This document shows positions 61,574 to 64,000 of a stretch of DNA of 64,000 nucleotides, piece by piece; the first letter of the stretch is position 1; every line of letters starts with the position of its first letter. The position numbers and the translations under genes were made by a program. The notes beneath the pieces were generated by a model. It was not told where the DNA came from, did no database searches, and saw nothing but the letters and a program-made list of their open reading frames with translations. Origin of the DNA: Chryseobacterium sp. (GTDB taxonomy: Bacteria > Bacteroidota > Bacteroidia > Flavobacteriales > Weeksellaceae). The DNA lies in the NCBI GenBank assembly GCA_031286615.1, contig JAITUA010000003.1, forward strand, positions 310,001-374,000, read 5' to 3'.

Positions 61574-61645
61574 TGACCGCAGAAGGATTCGAACCCTCAC
61601 TGTCGGAGCCGAAATCCGAAGTTCTATCCATTAAACTATGCAGCC
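61574..61645 (-). tRNA. tRNA-Arg (anticodon UCG)
   Basis: A 72-base cloverleaf on the minus strand. Acceptor GGCTGCA pairs with TGCGGTC (two G-U pairs). The anticodon stem TCGGA/TCCGA carries loop TTTCGGC with anticodon TCG. The T arm is GAGGG TTCGAAT CCTTC, and A is the discriminator base. CCA is not encoded. It decodes CGA and probably other CGN codons. Confidence 0.9.
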
Positions 61646-61712
61646 GTATTCATCAAGAATGAATGATAAGTAATGAATAATTACAGCATTACTTATCATT
61701 CATACTCATAAT

Positions 61713-63476
61713 TTAGAAAGTAATTTTCACACCTCCCAAAATTTGTGCACCCAGGACTTTATATCCTTTGTACGTCTGATATTTTGAGCTCAGAAGATTA
61801 TTTCCGAGTGCGAAAATACTGAAATTTTTGTGAATTTTATACTCTGCAGAAAGATTTAAATCAGCATAACCACCAACTTTATCGTTTGTATTCTCCGTAG
61901 ACTGGAAGATTACATTCGGGGCACCTACTCCTTCGATTGCATAAGAGTTTGTAGTTCTGTCACTTGCAAAGATTCCTTTAAATCCTAACAATAGCTTTTT
62001 GTCAAGCATTGTATATTTTGCCCCGATGCTCGCATTGAACAATGGAACGTTATAAATATTGTCGTAAGTCTTAAGATCATACTTGGTGAACCTTAATTCT
62101 GCATCTAAAATCAGGTTTGCTAATGGAAAATACTGTACGCTACCTTTGATATCGCTTACATTTCCATCATCATATACTGCAGAAAATGTATTGGCAAAAT
62201 TGTAGGCAGAACGGTTAACAGAAGTGTTATCAAAAAGACCGTTAGCCTTAAAGAACATAATATCTCTCATCTTTCCGTAACCTGCAGAGAAGTCGTATTT
62301 CAACGTTTCGTCAATATCTCCTCTCAATCCTACGTAAAAATGATATTTCGTCTCTGTAGGCTTTAAAAACTGGTCAGAAAGGATGAATGGATTCGTTTGT
62401 AACATATCTCCATACGTATTCAGTTTCAGACCTCCGTCTACCCCACCGTAAAATTTGAATTCTTTGGCTGCTGCAAACTGAAATTCCGCCTGCGGGAACC
62501 AATAGGTTTTATTATTTTTCTGCTGTTCCAGCTGATCATTGGAGTTTTTAGCATTCAGGAAAGAGAATGAAGAACCTAATGTTAAGTAAGAATCTCCTTT
62601 TCTGAACGTTACTTTCGGAGCCAGGCTGGTATTGAAGAAATTGGAAGAGTTTTTATCTCTGATGGCAAAATCTGTCTTCACCGCATCCAATCCTACGCCC
62701 AGATCAGCATTCAGATTGATTCCTGATTTTCCTAATTCTACGGCATGCTTGGAAAAGTTCGCAAGAATGGAAACCTGATTTTCCTGAGCATCAAAATGAT
62801 CTTTCAGGAATGATGATTTCACCCTTACATCATTTAAGATTTCATTGGAATAAAAATCATAGTATCCGTTTACTTTAAACTGATTTACCTTTTGTTTAAG
62901 ATCAAGCTCACCAGTCGGCTGCATCGCATAGATCCCATAATAATTATAATTATCCAAGCCATATTCAGCATTGATATTGAATTTCCCTTTTTCTCCGTAA
63001 GAGTTCAGGAAAGCACCAATATTAGCAGAAGTCTGCCCGGATTTCCAGTCATACTCTTTTTTAAGACCATTGGTAGAAAGCACATGAACATCCGCTCCTA
63101 CCTCAAATTTATTTTCAAGAGTCTTGGAAATGTTTCCATCTACTAAGACTTTCCCGTAATTACCCATTCCGAACTGGAAGTAATTATTCTGAGCCGTTCC
63201 GTCAAATTTCGGAGCAACATCTTCCCCCTGAATGGTTGAAGTTTTGAAATCAGAAACAGCCGGCACATCCGTGATGGTATATTTCACAGGCGTCTGCGAT
63301 TTCTCTTCCGGCGGATAGTTTTTAATGGTTTCCACAGAAGTCTTCTTCTTCTCGATCTTCTTCACCTCCGGCTCTCTCTTTTTGTTAAGAACCAGTTTTT
63401 CCTCCTTGATCTGGGAAAACGCCACTGACGAAATTCCTAAAAATAATATGGATAATATTTGAATTTTCTTGTTCAT
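61713..63476 (-). CDS. Outer-membrane beta-barrel protein (TonB-receptor-like, without plug)
   Basis: About 587 residues from ATG at 63476; the frame to 63527 adds residues before a good signal peptide. Mature protein: a charged linker (about 25-90), then strands throughout (GNYGKVLVDGNISKTLENKF; YADLNLSAEYKIHKNFSIFA) ending GAQILGGVKITF. Resembles the barrel of TonB-dependent receptors but no plug domain or TonB box is visible. It follows the lipoprotein gene 63511 after 34 bases, so the two likely form an operon. Confidence 0.75.
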   Translation of the reverse strand: MNKKIQILSILFLGISSVAFSQIKEEKLVLNKKREPEVKKIEKKKTSVETIKNYPPEEKSQTPVKYTITDVPAVSDFKTSTIQGEDVAPKFDGTAQNNYFQFGMGNYGKVLVDGNISKTLENKFEVGADVHVLSTNGLKKEYDWKSGQTSANIGAFLNSYGEKGKFNINAEYGLDNYNYYGIYAMQPTGELDLKQKVNQFKVNGYYDFYSNEILNDVRVKSSFLKDHFDAQENQVSILANFSKHAVELGKSGINLNADLGVGLDAVKTDFAIRDKNSSNFFNTSLAPKVTFRKGDSYLTLGSSFSFLNAKNSNDQLEQQKNNKTYWFPQAEFQFAAAKEFKFYGGVDGGLKLNTYGDMLQTNPFILSDQFLKPTETKYHFYVGLRGDIDETLKYDFSAGYGKMRDIMFFKANGLFDNTSVNRSAYNFANTFSAVYDDGNVSDIKGSVQYFPLANLILDAELRFTKYDLKTYDNIYNVPLFNASIGAKYTMLDKKLLLGFKGIFASDRTTNSYAIEGVGAPNVIFQSTENTNDKVGGYADLNLSAEYKIHKNFSIFALGNNLLSSKYQTYKGYKVLGAQILGGVKITF

Positions 63477-63510
63477 ATTTTCTTTATTTGAAAAAAATAT
63501 ATACCGGGTT

Positions 63511-64000
63511 TTATTTATTGGAAGCAATATAATTGCCTAATAAAGCTTTCCCTGACTGTTTTGAAAAAGTTCTCCCAAGTCTGAATATATTAAACAGCCA
63601 AAGGCTTTGATAAACTTGTAATTTGTATTGATAATTTTTCGTTGTACTGTTCTCCGCTACGTCATAACTGTAAGAAATATCATAAGGAAATCCTGAAGGC
63701 AATAACCCCACTGTAAGCATACTTCCTATCATAGGGTTACCACAAGGAGGAGTACGGGTCAGCATTGGATGCAGTGTTATTTTAGCTGCATGAGCACTGT
63801 CTTCCACGATTTCATAAATATCAGAATGTTTTAAAATCTCAAATTCTCTCTTCAGGTCTTTATTCATTACAAAAGCCTTTTGCTTAGGAAAAACAACTTT
63901 CACTCTGTTATACTCTTTAGGATATGCACTGTACGATGGAATGCAGCTCCAGAGTGAAGCCGAAACTAAGAAAGAATAAATAGCAATTTTAAAAGCCTTC
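63511..64000 (-). CDS. Lipoprotein, 5' end beyond the window
   Basis: The frame is open to the window edge. The most upstream visible residues read KAFKIAIYSFLVSASLWSC, a lipoprotein signal whose lipobox is LWSC, so the start codon lies just outside. The GTG at 63903 is inside the gene, not its start. The mature part has no family I recognise; it contains TRTPPCGNPMIGSMLTVGLL and hydrophobic C-terminal segments. Likely cotranscribed with the barrel protein at 61713. Confidence 0.7.
   Translation of the reverse strand, partial: KAFKIAIYSFLVSASLWSCIPSYSAYPKEYNRVKVVFPKQKAFVMNKDLKREFEILKHSDIYEIVEDSAHAAKITLHPMLTRTPPCGNPMIGSMLTVGLLPSGFPYDISYSYDVAENSTTKNYQYKLQVYQSLWLFNIFRLGRTFSKQSGKALLGNYIASNK

Noticed and set aside
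1-64000. CRISPR array, prophage, integron or rRNA operon
   Set aside because: No regularly spaced repeats, phage structural genes, integrase or rRNA sequence were seen on either strand.

Overview
The window comes from an AT-rich member of the Bacteroidota, most likely a Chryseobacterium-like flavobacterium (Weeksellaceae). The evidence is the many secreted proteins ending in type IX secretion (T9SS) sorting domains, promoters with the Bacteroidota -7 motif TAnnTTTG, almost no Shine-Dalgarno sequences, and many GINTT-type surface proteins. No phage, IS element with a full transposase, or CRISPR array is visible. Identifications rest on reading motifs and translations by eye; no database was searched.

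Layout. (1) 1-2300: the 5' end of gnd leaving the window, a small hypothetical gene and a LuxR-type regulator. (2) 2314-16464: a T9SS cargo region with a large IgGFc-binding-like type B cargo, a two-repeat cargo, a metzincin protease and an SGNH/PKD hydrolase. Interleaved are three paralogous membrane-anchored regulators (signal peptide, TPR sensor, one TM helix, C-terminal HTH), two of them divergent from a cargo gene across a conserved intergenic element. Near-identical GTACCTGCAG hairpins recur behind the cargo genes. (3) 16560-28867: a detoxification and redox region with an iron alcohol dehydrogenase, four SDRs, an AhpD-like protein, DoxX, an epoxide hydrolase and OsmC, controlled by AraC (two), HxlR and TetR regulators whose operator-like repeats can be read directly.

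(4) 29216-35433: an HTH gene pair, a small membrane protein, a GINTT surface protein, and a propeller histidine kinase with its response regulator. (5) 35832-42573: a TlpA-like thioredoxin, two ferritin-like proteins, a fasciclin protein, an ECF sigma/anti-sigma pair and an outer-membrane barrel protein. (6) 42940-45076: a metzincin lipoprotein and a small secreted protein. (7) 45635-52430: an AraC regulator followed by two pilin-like subunits, a PapD-like chaperone, a two-domain adhesin-like protein and a usher-like outer-membrane protein. Together these look like a chaperone-usher pilus locus, which is not a pilus type normally associated with Bacteroidota, and it is the strongest candidate here for an undescribed system.

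(8) 52880-58908: a second HTH pair with four GINTT genes and an XRE regulator. The array carries decayed copies of the XRE gene's 3' end, which shows it grew by tandem duplication. A decayed response-regulator fragment beside it matches the intact regulator of region 4, and a decayed HTH copy lies at 18781. Regions 4 and 8 therefore look like two versions of one cassette. (9) 59680-64000: a fourth TPR/HTH regulator, tRNA-Arg(UCG) with its terminator, an outer-membrane barrel protein and a lipoprotein running off the window end.
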